A stretch of 64,000 nt of DNA, from contig CAZYIW010000001.1 in the NCBI GenBank assembly GCA_964647705.1, forward strand, positions 50,234-114,233, given 5' to 3'. Below the pieces are notes generated by a model, which was not told the origin of the DNA, did no database searches, and saw only the letters and a program-made list of their open reading frames with translations. Positions 10,001-18,016 of the stretch are shown here, piece after piece. How positions within the stretch are numbered: position 1 is the first letter of the stretch; each line of letters starts with the position of its first letter. Both the position numbers and the translations under genes were made by a program. The DNA comes from CAZYIW01 sp964647705. Lineage in GTDB: Bacteria; Pseudomonadota; Gammaproteobacteria; PS1; Pseudothioglobaceae.

Positions 10001-10041
10001 ATTCTAATAAAAATACAAAAAAAAGAATTGACCTGAATCAA
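10001..10041 (-). promoter_or_regulatory. FNR-like box with -10 upstream of the cytochrome c-DUF302 operon
   Basis: TTGACCTGAATCAA at 10028-10041 differs from the FNR consensus TTGAT-N4-ATCAA at one base. On the minus strand a TAGAAT -10 lies at 10006-10001, putting the centre of the box near -40.5, about where a class II FNR-type activator binds. The predicted transcript starts near 9994, 24 nt before the start codon. Confidence 0.65.
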
Positions 10042-10052
10042 TTTTAAAAAAA

Positions 10053-10997
10053 TTATTCTGAAAGTCGCTTTGTCATCGGGTTTTTCGTATATTGCGTCCA
10101 TTCATGCAAAGACCCGTCATAAACCTCGACATTTTGATTACCAAAAACCTCATATAGCGAAAACCAAACAGAAGAGCATTCATATGCACTATTACAATAT
10201 AAGATTATTGACTGATTAGGGTCGATTCCAAGTGATTTAAAACGCTGATTTATTTGCTCTTTGGTTGGAAAAATCATTGGTCCTTTTGATGGATGAAGAA
10301 ACTTATAAGGGAACAACTTTGAGCTTGGTATGTGGCCAAAATCGTAAACATAACTTCTCTTTTCTAGACCAACATGAAAACGCAGGTTTCTAGTATCCAC
10401 TAAAGCTGTATCATTTCCAATCGCATCTTTTACTTCTTCCATGGTTGCCAAAATCTTATCATTACCATCATCAAGTTTCAAAACAGCAGGTTTTGCTTTT
10501 GTAGGGGTTGTAACAAGCTCCTCCATATGTTTCACCCACTGAGCATTGCCGCCATTTAACATTGCAACATTATCAAAACCATAATACTTCATTTGCCAAT
10601 ACAAACGAGCAGCGCCTGCTACATCCCCTGGTGTGTGCCCTTGATGGGTAATGACTACAGTAGAATTTGAACCTACCCCATGGCTGGATAGATAGTTTTC
10701 AAATACGCTTTGATTTGGCGTCATGCGAGTTAGTTCGATGCCATCAATTTCACGGTTGGTACGTACTTTTTTGGCATTAACCAATATCGCACCATCAATA
10801 TGCCCTTCAGTTTCAAAACTTTTTAAATCTTTACGCACATCCAGCACCAACACTTCATCTAGATGATTGCTTAACCATTCAGTATCAACAAGTGCTGATG
10901 GGACAGTGATTGCCTGAGAAAGATGAGTAAAAAAGAATATAAAAGAAAACAAACATACGTTGTGATAACGCAATGATTTTATTGTAGTAAACAACAT
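10053..10997 (-). CDS. Periplasmic thiosulfate sulfurtransferase (tandem rhodanese)
   Basis: 314 residues: a signal peptide (ending LSQA), then two rhodanese domains. The first has VLDVRKDLKSFETEGHIDGA and the inactive-type loop; the second has LVDTRN, and the active-site loop YCNSAYEC with the catalytic cysteine right after the strand IILYC, followed by the usual WF...G...V.YDGS.HEW ending. It could transfer sulfane sulfur from thiosulfate or polysulfide in the periplasm, fitting a sulfur oxidiser. A small dyad, CTTAC-N5-GTAAG (11015-11029), lies in the leader. It is 83 bp upstream of the cytochrome c gene on the same strand. Confidence 0.88.
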   Translation of the reverse strand: MLFTTIKSLRYHNVCLFSFIFFFTHLSQAITVPSALVDTEWLSNHLDEVLVLDVRKDLKSFETEGHIDGAILVNAKKVRTNREIDGIELTRMTPNQSVFENYLSSHGVGSNSTVVITHQGHTPGDVAGAARLYWQMKYYGFDNVAMLNGGNAQWVKHMEELVTTPTKAKPAVLKLDDGNDKILATMEEVKDAIGNDTALVDTRNLRFHVGLEKRSYVYDFGHIPSSKLFPYKFLHPSKGPMIFPTKEQINQRFKSLGIDPNQSIILYCNSAYECSSVWFSLYEVFGNQNVEVYDGSLHEWTQYTKNPMTKRLSE

Positions 10998-11055
10998 GAC
11001 AGACTCCTAATAATCTTACCTAAAGTAAGTATACTATAATGAAGTGTCAGTTTTG

Positions 11056-12903
11056 TTATAAAAGGTCCGAAAAGATCTGTATATCAGCTTGATTTTGTAA
11101 TGTCTTTAAAGTCGCTGATGCAATCTCATTGGCCTCTATACGTTGCAATGTGGCGCTTAGATCAGCACTTGGCTGGGTATTTTTTGCCACACGAACGCCT
11201 TGTAATCTTAAAACCATCGCGTGGCTTTTATCTAGGCTCTCAGAGGTTAAAGTTATTGAATTGTTAGTTGGTTTTTTCATGGTAAAAACACGATTAATAA
11301 CTGTAGCGCCTAACCTTTGCGAATCTCGCGAAACCCAAGCACTTTCTGACCATTTGAGTTGATTTTTTTGCATCAACTCTTCTAAAGCTTTGGTGTTGTT
11401 TTCATTAGCAGTTTTGACAATTTCCTGAGCAATCGTGTCGACGTATGTTTTAGCCAATAACGCTTTCATATGAGTTGTAATTTCACCTTTGACTTCATCA
11501 AATGACTTTTGTCTTTGAGGAAGTTTTTCTCGAACTCTTAGTACGACATAGTTTTGTTCTGATAATTCAATAACCTGCGAATTCTCAGATTTGTTCAGCA
11601 CCACATCACTAAATGCTGCCTGAATAATTTTGGCATCCATGTTTTGCGTATTTTGAGTCAACCAGTCGCTACTTTGAAGTGTTAAATCCATCTGGCTAGC
11701 AAGCTCTTCCAAACTGGCTTCATAAGCCAAATTCTCCATTTGAATATATAAATTGTTTAAAAGTTTACGTGCCTCACTGGTTTGATAGAGTTCTGTAAGC
11801 TCAGTACGGACCGATTCAAACGACTTAACATCCCCTGATCGAATCTCATTTAGCTTAATAATGTGATAACCAAAATCTGATTTAACCAAATTACTGAGTT
11901 CGCCTGGCTTCATAGAAAATACTTTTTCTTCAAACTCGGGAACCATAACGCCACGAGTGAACAATCCTAAGTCGCCGGCATTGTCTTTAGAGCCTGGATC
12001 CATTGAGTAGAGTTTTGCAAGCTCAGAAAAAGAACCACCTTGGTTTAATTGATCAAGTACAGATTGTGCTTGAGCTTTATCTTCAATTAGAATGTGTTGA
12101 GCACGCCGTTGTTCCTCAGTGGTAAAACGCTGTTTTTCTTCTTCATAGAAATTAAACAGCTGGTCATCATCGACTTCGATGCCCTTGGATATATCTGATA
12201 AAGACAGTTCTACATAATCAATTTTAATTTTTTGTGGTTCCACAAAAGATTCTTTTTGATTATCATAATAATCTCGTACGCTTTTCGCATCCACTTTAAC
12301 TTTATCCAAATAATCATTGGCATTGATTTTTATATAGTCAAATTGGCGTTGCTGGGAGTTCAAATTCTCGATTCTTTTTAGTGCATTTGGGGTAACGAAA
12401 GCTGAACGTAGAAGATTGTTTTTTGTTTGTTCTCGTGTGAGCTCTTTGGCTTTTGAAACCTCGTATTCATCGACACTATAGCCATTGATTCTTAACAATT
12501 GTTCATATCTTGAAAATGAAAAAACACCTTGCTCTTTAAAAAGATTATTAGATTGAATCTGTGCTTGAAGTTCTTGATTCGTGGTGGCATAACCCATCTT
12601 TTCAGCAAATTGATTAAGTAGGTAGCGATTAACCATATCTTCTATCACTGATTGCTTTAGCACAACATCAAATTTGGCATCATAATTTTCTGCCAACTGC
12701 TCTTGAAAGCGTCTTTGTTGCACTGTGAACTCAGACATAAATTCTTGCTTAGAAATCTCTTCACCATCGACAATGGCCACAGCTTTTCCAGCACCAGAAA
12801 AGTCAATACCATAAAGTGCTGTTACAACGAATGTTAGTGCAATAAAGCCAACAATCGTGTAGGTAACAATACCTTTTGTTTTATTTTTAACCGCACTAAG
12901 CAT
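11056..12903 (-). CDS. ppiD: Periplasmic folding chaperone PpiD (SurA-like N domain, parvulin domain)
   Basis: 615 residues, anchored by a single N-terminal membrane helix (IVTYTIVGFIALTFVVTAL) with the rest in the periplasm. A SurA-type chaperone region (VDGEEISKQEFMSEF...) precedes a parvulin PPIase domain at about residues 265-360 (AQHILIED, GGSFSELAKLYSMDPGS, GDLGLF, FGYHIIKL). PpiD helps newly exported proteins leave SecYEG; yfgM, encoded at 25301, is its known partner in E. coli. As in many gammaproteobacteria it lies just downstream of hupB. Confidence 0.95.
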   Translation of the reverse strand: MLSAVKNKTKGIVTYTIVGFIALTFVVTALYGIDFSGAGKAVAIVDGEEISKQEFMSEFTVQQRRFQEQLAENYDAKFDVVLKQSVIEDMVNRYLLNQFAEKMGYATTNQELQAQIQSNNLFKEQGVFSFSRYEQLLRINGYSVDEYEVSKAKELTREQTKNNLLRSAFVTPNALKRIENLNSQQRQFDYIKINANDYLDKVKVDAKSVRDYYDNQKESFVEPQKIKIDYVELSLSDISKGIEVDDDQLFNFYEEEKQRFTTEEQRRAQHILIEDKAQAQSVLDQLNQGGSFSELAKLYSMDPGSKDNAGDLGLFTRGVMVPEFEEKVFSMKPGELSNLVKSDFGYHIIKLNEIRSGDVKSFESVRTELTELYQTSEARKLLNNLYIQMENLAYEASLEELASQMDLTLQSSDWLTQNTQNMDAKIIQAAFSDVVLNKSENSQVIELSEQNYVVLRVREKLPQRQKSFDEVKGEITTHMKALLAKTYVDTIAQEIVKTANENNTKALEELMQKNQLKWSESAWVSRDSQRLGATVINRVFTMKKPTNNSITLTSESLDKSHAMVLRLQGVRVAKNTQPSADLSATLQRIEANEIASATLKTLQNQADIQIFSDLL

Positions 12904-13009
12904 AAAAATTAATAATCAGACAAAAACCAATATTTTAAAAAATAATAATAATAAGAGCAGACAAAAAATTGCCTCTCCCAAGAAAAAAGTTATTTCTAAC
13001 TAAAGCGAG

Positions 13010-13201
13010 TTATATACTGCAGGTCATGTCCTGTCCACAACAAAGTGGGGACTTAATCATGCCATGACCATTTGGACACTTAGATACTTGAACTTGTGTA
13101 CCATCTTCTAAAGTAATTGTGCCATTAACTAAAGGCTCGTTACATTTACCACAGTTTGCATTAACAGACATACCGCACTTACTACATTCATATGTGGCCA
13201 T
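13010..13201 (-). CDS. Small zinc-ribbon-like protein
   Basis: 63 residues. The ATG at 13201 is preceded by AGGAG at good spacing, so the longer frame to 13342 is not used. It contains CSKCG and CGKC near the N-terminus, then CPNGHG and LCCGQDMTC: ten cysteines in 63 residues, in knuckle spacing expected for one or two zinc (or iron) sites of rubredoxin/zinc-ribbon type. I do not recognise a named family. It stands alone between ppiD and the tRNA genes. Confidence 0.8.
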   Translation of the reverse strand: MATYECSKCGMSVNANCGKCNEPLVNGTITLEDGTQVQVSKCPNGHGMIKSPLCCGQDMTCSI

Positions 13202-13367
13202 AAAGACTCCTAAAAATAAAAATACATTGGTTAAATTATATATTTTTTTACGTTTAAAAAACGTATATCGCCAAATTAAACACTTACAAAAGAAATGCTT
13301 ATATATTAAACATATAAAGAATTGAAATTTCTGAAAGCACAAGATATGGTGCTGTTTGATTTTGATA

Positions 13368-13444
13368 TGGCGGAGTGGACGGGATTCGAACCCGCGACCC
13401 CCTGCGTGACAGGCAGGTATTCTAACCAGCTGAACTACCGCTCC
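13368..13444 (-). tRNA. tRNA-Asp (GTC)
   Basis: 77 nt with encoded CCA. The anticodon stem-loop is CTGCCTGTCACGCAG, giving anticodon GTC, and the T loop is TTCGAAT. The acceptor stem GGAGCGG pairs with CCACTCC except at the fifth pair, which is C opposite A. It follows tRNA-Val by 10 bp and is probably co-transcribed with it. Confidence 0.96.
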
Positions 13445-13454
13445 GAATTTTTTT

Positions 13455-13530
13455 TGGTGGGCGCTACAAGACTTGAACTTGTGACCCTCGCCTTGTAAGG
13501 GCGATGCTCTCCCAACTGAGCTAAGCGCCC
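13455..13530 (-). tRNA. tRNA-Val (TAC)
   Basis: 76 nt with encoded CCA. The acceptor strand is GGGCGCT, the anticodon loop CTTACAA (anticodon TAC) is held by a TCGCC/GGCGA stem, and the T loop is TTCAAGT. Its 5' end directly abuts the T-run of the hupB terminator. Confidence 0.96.
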
Positions 13531-13566
13531 AAAAAAATGCCCGATACTTTAATCAAGCACCGGGCA
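13531..13566 (-). terminator. hupB rho-independent terminator
   Basis: On the minus strand TGCCCG (from 13566) pairs with CGGGCA, with a further 5-bp inner stem (TGCTT/AAGTA) around a GATTA loop, followed by seven Ts at 13537-13531. It lies 20 bp beyond the hupB stop codon. Confidence 0.88.
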
Positions 13567-13567
13567 C

Positions 13568-13573
13568 ATTATA
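13568..13573 (-). promoter_or_regulatory. -10 box of the tRNA-Val/tRNA-Asp promoter
   Basis: A perfect TATAAT on the minus strand followed by the GC-rich discriminator GTGCCCG, typical of stringently controlled stable-RNA promoters. The predicted start is near 13561, inside the left arm of the hupB terminator, so transcripts starting here cannot form that hairpin. The -35 (GGTAAA at 17 bp) is poor. Confidence 0.6.
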
Positions 13574-13586
13574 CTCAACTAAAAAA

Positions 13587-13859
13587 TTAATTTACCGCTT
13601 CTTTTAATGCTTTTCCTGCCTTGAATGCTGGGACTTTAGAAGCCGCAATTTGAATGGTTGCACCAGTCTGTGGATTACGACCTGTACGTGCAGCACGATC
13701 TCTAACAACGAAGCTACCAAAACCCGTGACAGCAACACTATCGCCACTGGCTAATGCGCCTGAAATAGCGCCTGTTGTTGCGTCTAATGCTCTGCCCGCA
13801 TCTGCTTTTGTTAAACCTGAAGCCTCTGCAATTGCTGCAACTAAATCTGATTTATTCAT
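13587..13859 (-). CDS. hupB: DNA-binding protein HU (beta type)
   Basis: 90-residue nucleoid protein that bends and compacts DNA. The family signature is present: MNKSDLVAAIAEASGLTKADA at the N-terminus, the GFGSFVVRDRAARTGRNPQTG DNA-binding arm in two halves, and a short basic C-terminal helix. The Shine-Dalgarno is AAGGAG. It ends in a strong terminator and lies upstream of ppiD, with the two tRNA genes and a zinc-ribbon gene in between. A 21-bp tandem repeat lies upstream. Confidence 0.98.
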   Translation of the reverse strand: MNKSDLVAAIAEASGLTKADAGRALDATTGAISGALASGDSVAVTGFGSFVVRDRAARTGRNPQTGATIQIAASKVPAFKAGKALKEAVN

Positions 13860-13905
13860 GTTATCTTTTCTCCTTCTTGTTTTTTTAATAGTGAAATATT
13901 TTTTT

Positions 13906-13947
13906 ACTTAAAGTTTGATCAACTCTACTTAAGGTTTGATCAACTCT
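13906..13947 (-). repeat. 21-bp tandem repeat in the hupB promoter region
   Basis: Two abutting copies (13906-13926 and 13927-13947) differ at one base. Each contains the palindrome TGATCA within TTTGATCAA. On the minus strand the hupB-proximal copy offers TTGATC as a possible -35, with TATTTC 18 bp further as a weak -10. The repeat could be an operator or a duplicated promoter element. Confidence 0.7.
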
Positions 13948-14067
13948 CTAATCAATAAGCACCATACGAATTATCCATCAAAAAACCTTAGTGTCAATAG
14001 ATTTTTTGTAAAAAATAATATAATTAAATTATTAGTATTTGCTTATATGTCGGTATTTGTAGAGAAA

Positions 14068-14586
14068 TTACTTGAATTGTGTTACCAGCGGTAGAAATCT
14101 ACTCTCCCAAATGTTTTTTGTCATCTCGCCAATACGCTTTTCACGAATCATGCCTGATTTATCTACTAAGAAAGTCTCGGGTGTTGCATAAACACCCAGC
14201 TCTAAACCCAACTTGCCTTGTTGATCAAAAACGATGGTTTGGTATGGGTCACCTAAAATTGATAAATAACGTCTGGCTTCTTTTTTGGTATCTTTGTAGT
14301 TGATACCAACCATTTGTACCCCAGTATTTTTAGCTATTTGCTTTATCATTTGATGTTCAGCACGACAAGTCACGCACCAAGAAGCCCAAACATTCACTAA
14401 CGAGATCTTGCCTTTTAATATTTCATCCATGGAGCTAAGCTCACCAGTACGAAAGTCTTCTACTTGCAAATTAGGAAAGGGCTGATTAATCAATGGTGAA
14501 GGAAGTTTTTTATTGTCCAGTCCAAGACCAATATATAAAAAACCTGCCAGAACGACAAAGGCAGCCAGTGGCAAGAATTTATTCAT
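14068..14586 (-). CDS. ccmG: Cytochrome c maturation thioredoxin-like protein CcmG/DsbE
   Basis: 172 residues: an N-terminal membrane anchor (LPLAAFVVLAGFLYIGL), then a periplasmic thioredoxin fold with active site WASWCVTC and the conserved YATPETFLVD loop. CcmG keeps the apocytochrome CXXCH thiols reduced for haem ligation. The family usually has WCxxC with Pro at the second x; here it is CVTC. It overlaps ccmE by 8 bp. ccmF and ccmH are not in this window. Confidence 0.93.
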   Translation of the reverse strand: MNKFLPLAAFVVLAGFLYIGLGLDNKKLPSPLINQPFPNLQVEDFRTGELSSMDEILKGKISLVNVWASWCVTCRAEHQMIKQIAKNTGVQMVGINYKDTKKEARRYLSILGDPYQTIVFDQQGKLGLELGVYATPETFLVDKSGMIREKRIGEMTKNIWESRFLPLVTQFK

Positions 14587-15001
14587 TGACTTTGGCTTTT
14601 TCTAGAGCCTCTGCAACCTCAGGTGGCATATAGTTTTCATCATGCTTGGCCAATACCTCAGAAGCCACAAAAACATCACCTTTTAAAGAACCTGTGGCAA
14701 TGATACCTTGCCCTTCTCTGAATAAGTCTGGCAAGATACCCACATATTCAACAGAAAAATGATTTTTATTATCGGTAACATCAAAATTCACTTTCATGTC
14801 TTCACGCTTGACACTACCGGCCAAGACCAAACCACCCAGTCGAAAACTTTTACCAGTCGGAGCCTTCCCCTGTGTCACCTCAGTGGGTGAATAAAAATAG
14901 TTAGTGTTACTGCCCAAGGCTTGTAATAATAATGTTACTGCCAAAATCGCACCAGCGATTAACACAGCCACCAATACCATTCTGTTTTGTCTTTTAGTCA
15001 T
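14579..15001 (-). CDS. ccmE: Haem chaperone CcmE
   Basis: 140 residues: an N-terminal membrane helix, then a periplasmic OB fold. The haem-binding motif is LAKHDENYMPPE, with the covalent-haem histidine near residue 120 and the supporting tyrosine. The conserved FRLGGLV and VEYVGILPDLFREGQG stretches are present. CcmE carries haem from CcmC to the ligation complex. It overlaps ccmD by 4 bp. Confidence 0.96.
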   Translation of the reverse strand: MTKRQNRMVLVAVLIAGAILAVTLLLQALGSNTNYFYSPTEVTQGKAPTGKSFRLGGLVLAGSVKREDMKVNFDVTDNKNHFSVEYVGILPDLFREGQGIIATGSLKGDVFVASEVLAKHDENYMPPEVAEALEKAKVNE

Positions 15002-15165
15002 TCTCTGGTGTATTTAATTCGAAGTTGTTTGAATATATCTTTACGCATGGTTTTGGTGCGAATAAACAAAAGTGCAATCACACCAAAGGTTATTAAATAC
15101 GAAAACCATATATAAAACGCATATTTTCCGTAGGGTAAAAACTCAAAAAATTCAGCAAAACTCAT
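14998..15165 (-). CDS. ccmD: Haem exporter subunit CcmD
   Basis: 55 residues with one membrane helix (YAFYIWFSYLITFGVIALLF) followed by a basic tail, typical of CcmD, which helps release haem-loaded CcmE from CcmC. The ATG at 15165 overlaps the ccmC stop (ATGA), so the longer frame to 15198 is rejected. Confidence 0.9.
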   Translation of the reverse strand: MSFAEFFEFLPYGKYAFYIWFSYLITFGVIALLFIRTKTMRKDIFKQLRIKYTRE

Positions 15166-15902
15166 TTTTGCACTCCCATTACTGTTTCTCGAACCCAACG
15201 AGAATTTTGCTCTCTTAATAAAAGCTCAGTCCTAGCACGCATAAGCACCAAGGCAGCGTATAAAAATTTAAATGCAGTGGACATCAGCAAAAGTGCAATC
15301 AGCATATCATCTGACATCGATACCCCTTGAGTGCTAAACGATGGCCCTTGATGAAGACTGTTCCACCACTCAACCGATTTATAAATAATAGGAATGTTCA
15401 CCAAACCCACGATGGCCAAAACTGCAGAAGCCTTGGAAGCAGTCTTAGGATTATCAAAGGCATTATTAAGTGAGATAAAGGCTAAATACAAAAACAGTAA
15501 AATTAACTCAGAGGTCAGTCGTGCATCCCATGCCCACCAAGTGCCCCACATGGGTTTACCCCAAACCGAACCCGTCACCAACGCTAAAAAGGTAAAAGCT
15601 GCGCCAATGGGTGCAGAAACTTTAGCAACGACACTGGCCAGTTTAATCTGCCAAATCAAACCAATAGCGCCTGCAATTGCCATGATTACATAAATCATTA
15701 AACTCATCCATGCAGCGGGTACATGCACATACATAATACGTACAGAGTCTTTTTGTTGATAATCTGGTGGTGACTCAACCAACCCCCAGTATAAACCTAT
15801 AACAGTAAGAACAATAAATGGGTATAAAAACCAAGGAATGAGTTTTTTACTGGTTTGGTAAAAGTTTTGTGGTGAGGCAAAAGCCTGAATCCATTTCCAC
15901 AT
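15162..15902 (-). CDS. ccmC: Haem-handling protein CcmC
   Basis: 246 residues with six hydrophobic segments. The haem-handling WWD motif is WGTWWAWDARLTSELIL (about residue 120), and conserved histidines are in MYVHVPAAW and LHQGPS. It transfers haem to CcmE. ccmA and ccmB are not in this window; the upstream neighbour is tsaB, so this is a ccmCDEG block. Confidence 0.96.
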   Translation of the reverse strand: MWKWIQAFASPQNFYQTSKKLIPWFLYPFIVLTVIGLYWGLVESPPDYQQKDSVRIMYVHVPAAWMSLMIYVIMAIAGAIGLIWQIKLASVVAKVSAPIGAAFTFLALVTGSVWGKPMWGTWWAWDARLTSELILLFLYLAFISLNNAFDNPKTASKASAVLAIVGLVNIPIIYKSVEWWNSLHQGPSFSTQGVSMSDDMLIALLLMSTAFKFLYAALVLMRARTELLLREQNSRWVRETVMGVQK

Positions 15903-15930
15903 ACTAAGTCTTATAAGATAAATTGAAAAA

Positions 15931-16587
15931 TTATTTTAATGATTTTACCGCCACATTGTTTCGCAAATATAGTGGCAATGCTAATTTATCATATACAGCA
16001 AGATTTTCCTTGACTTTTGTTAAACTTAAGAAAACTAAATTCTCAGCCATTGGATAAAAATCTGCATGATACTGGGTGACACCTGAAGCACTTACCAGTG
16101 TTTTTCCGTAAGCCTTAAAACCTATACCAACGCCTATGAAATCATCACTAAGAGAGTCTACTTCATCGGGCTTTTTTAAAGCTTCAACTAAGAGCGTTTG
16201 ATCTTGATACAAACCCCAATAAACCTCACCCATACGGGCATCAAGTGCCACTGCAATATTATCCACGCCGTATTTTTGACTGGCGCCAAAACCTACCACT
16301 TCTAAAGTTGAAAATCCCATTGTGGGGACATCATATGCACTGGCAATACCTTGGGTAATACCGACACACATCCTAACTCCGGTAAAGCTCCCAGGTCCTT
16401 TGGTATAGGTAATCAGGTCTAAGTTTTGTGCTTGTATACCAGCCTTTGAAAAAACCTCATCACACAAAGGAAGAATCAAACTTGAAGCTTTAGCGATGTC
16501 TTTTACAAAACGAGAATACCACTGGCCATCTTGGTAAAGACAAACTGAACAAACTTCTGTACAAGTATCAATAGCTAAAATATTCAT
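15931..16587 (-). CDS. tsaB: tRNA threonylcarbamoyladenosine biosynthesis protein TsaB
   Basis: 218 residues of the ASKHA fold: MNILAIDTCTEVCSV at the N-terminus, YTKGPGSFTGVRMCVG and VALDARMGEVYWG. TsaB is the scaffold partner of TsaD in making t6A37 of ANN-decoding tRNAs. The start overlaps the stop of the transglycosylase gene by 4 bp. C-terminal residues are shorter than in E. coli but the core is complete. Confidence 0.95.
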   Translation of the reverse strand: MNILAIDTCTEVCSVCLYQDGQWYSRFVKDIAKASSLILPLCDEVFSKAGIQAQNLDLITYTKGPGSFTGVRMCVGITQGIASAYDVPTMGFSTLEVVGFGASQKYGVDNIAVALDARMGEVYWGLYQDQTLLVEALKKPDEVDSLSDDFIGVGIGFKAYGKTLVSASGVTQYHADFYPMAENLVFLSLTKVKENLAVYDKLALPLYLRNNVAVKSLK

Positions 16588-17261
16588 TCAACTATTTTCT
16601 TATATTTTTTATACAGCTTGAGAACCAATTGCTTGCGTTTTGCCAAACGATTTGGATGTTTGATTGGGTGATAATAACTAGGCCCCTTGACCAAAGCCAC
16701 TAAAGTAGCAAACTCTTCCAAAGAAAGTTTATTTAATTGTCGATGAAAATAAAACTCAGCAGCGCTGGCAAAACCACGCACTTCATGATTGCCCTTTTGT
16801 CCTAAATAAACGCTATTCATATATCGCTGTAGAATAAACTCTTTCGTAAATGAAGATTCTAACATCCATGCCATTATTACTTCTTTTAGCTTTCTACTAA
16901 GGCTTTGTTCTGGTGTTAAAAGTGTATTTTTTATCAACTGTTGGGTGATAGTTGATGCCCCTCTAATAGGTTTATCATGCCAAAGATAATCACGAATTAC
17001 CCGCGCAATCTCTTTAAAATCCACCCCAGAATGTTGAAAAAAAGACTGATCTTCAATTAATAACAACATATTGACCAGTGCTTTTGGATATTGTTCATAA
17101 TCCAGTGTTTGTGAAAAAGTGTTTGATGTATTCACCACTGGCTTTGAAAAGGCTTCACTAACTTTGTCATTCAGATAAACAAGATAGCCAAAAATAAAGA
17201 GAAAAAATAGCGCGCTAAATAATTTCAAAATCCCTTTAAAGCTATTAGATTTAATTTGCAT
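16584..17261 (-). CDS. Monofunctional peptidoglycan transglycosylase (GT51 domain)
   Basis: 225 residues: a cytoplasmic start, one membrane helix (LFSALFFLFIFGYLVYL), then a GT51 glycosyltransferase domain polymerising lipid II. Family motifs are visible: EDQSFFQHSG with the catalytic Glu, RGASTITQQLIKN, RKLKEVIMAWMLE and YMNSVYLG. There is no penicillin-binding transpeptidase domain, so it is an MtgA-like or truncated PBP1-type enzyme. Confidence 0.9.
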   Translation of the reverse strand: MQIKSNSFKGILKLFSALFFLFIFGYLVYLNDKVSEAFSKPVVNTSNTFSQTLDYEQYPKALVNMLLLIEDQSFFQHSGVDFKEIARVIRDYLWHDKPIRGASTITQQLIKNTLLTPEQSLSRKLKEVIMAWMLESSFTKEFILQRYMNSVYLGQKGNHEVRGFASAAEFYFHRQLNKLSLEEFATLVALVKGPSYYHPIKHPNRLAKRKQLVLKLYKKYKKIVE

Positions 17262-17315
17262 ATTTTGTTGATTTTAACAAAACTTACATGCAGGCTAAAT
17301 TACTATTGTTTTATA

Positions 17316-17344
17316 TTGTTTAAAAAACGCAAATAGTATATAAT
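17316..17344 (+). promoter_or_regulatory. Promoter of the rpsF-rpsR-rplI operon
   Basis: TTGTTT (17316-17321), a 17-bp spacer and a perfect TATAAT (17339-17344). The predicted start is near 17351, leaving a leader of about 65 nt that could hold the usual S6:S18 autoregulatory structure; I did not fold it. Confidence 0.8.
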
Positions 17345-17415
17345 TTATCGTTCCTTGCTTGATCACAAATAGATGTGGCAAGCTATTTTTAATAACCATA
17401 AGGAGAATGAGACTC

Positions 17416-17745
17416 ATGAGACACTATGAGATTACTCTTATTGTGCATCCTGATCAGTCGAGTCAGGTTGATGCAATGATGACTAAATACAAAGAAATCG
17501 TTACCACAGGTGGTGGTAATATCCACAGAGAAGAAGACTGGGGTCGTAAGCACCTAGCCTATCCTATTAAAAAAATCTATAAAGCGCATTACTTAATGAT
17601 GAATGTTGAGTGTGACCAACAGACTTTAGACAAATTAAACTACAATTTCCGTTTTAATGATGCAGTGCTAAGAAACTTGGTTATTTCTAGAAAAGAAGCC
17701 ATCACTGAACCTTCAATTATGATGGTAAATAAAGACAAAGAATAG
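17416..17745 (+). CDS. rpsF: 30S ribosomal protein S6
   Basis: 109 residues beginning MRHYEITLIVHPDQSSQ. The signature GRKHLAYPIKK and the acidic-basic tail fit S6, which binds the central 16S rRNA domain as a pair with S18. The ATG at 17416 has AGGAGA 10 nt upstream; the longer frame from 17359 is rejected. First gene of the classical rpsF-rpsR-rplI operon. Confidence 0.98.
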   Translation: MRHYEITLIVHPDQSSQVDAMMTKYKEIVTTGGGNIHREEDWGRKHLAYPIKKIYKAHYLMMNVECDQQTLDKLNYNFRFNDAVLRNLVISRKEAITEPSIMMVNKDKE

Positions 17746-17753
17746 GAGGAATT

Positions 17754-18008
17754 ATGGCTAAGCAAATGAAAAGAAAACGCAGACCTCAAATCAAAATTAA
17801 CAATTTTTGTCGTTTTACCGCTGCAGGCGTAAAAGAAATTGATTACAAAGATGTGGACACACTTCTTAAAAATATTGATGAAAGTGGCAAGATCACACCT
17901 TCAAGAATGACAGGCACCAGTGCAAGATTCCAACGTCAGCTAACTACTGCAATTAAAAGAGCACGATTCTTAGCGCTTATCCCATATACTGATAAGCATA
18001 AGAAATAG
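17754..18008 (+). CDS. rpsR: 30S ribosomal protein S18
   Basis: 84 residues with a basic N-terminus (MAKQMKRKRRPQ), NNFCRFTAAGVKEIDYKD and the conserved R-Q-x-T-A-I-K-R-A-R region near the end. It assembles next to S6, whose gene ends 8 bp upstream; the AGGAGG-like site lies in that gap. Confidence 0.98.
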   Translation: MAKQMKRKRRPQIKINNFCRFTAAGVKEIDYKDVDTLLKNIDESGKITPSRMTGTSARFQRQLTTAIKRARFLALIPYTDKHKK

Positions 18009-18016
18009 GAGGTTGT

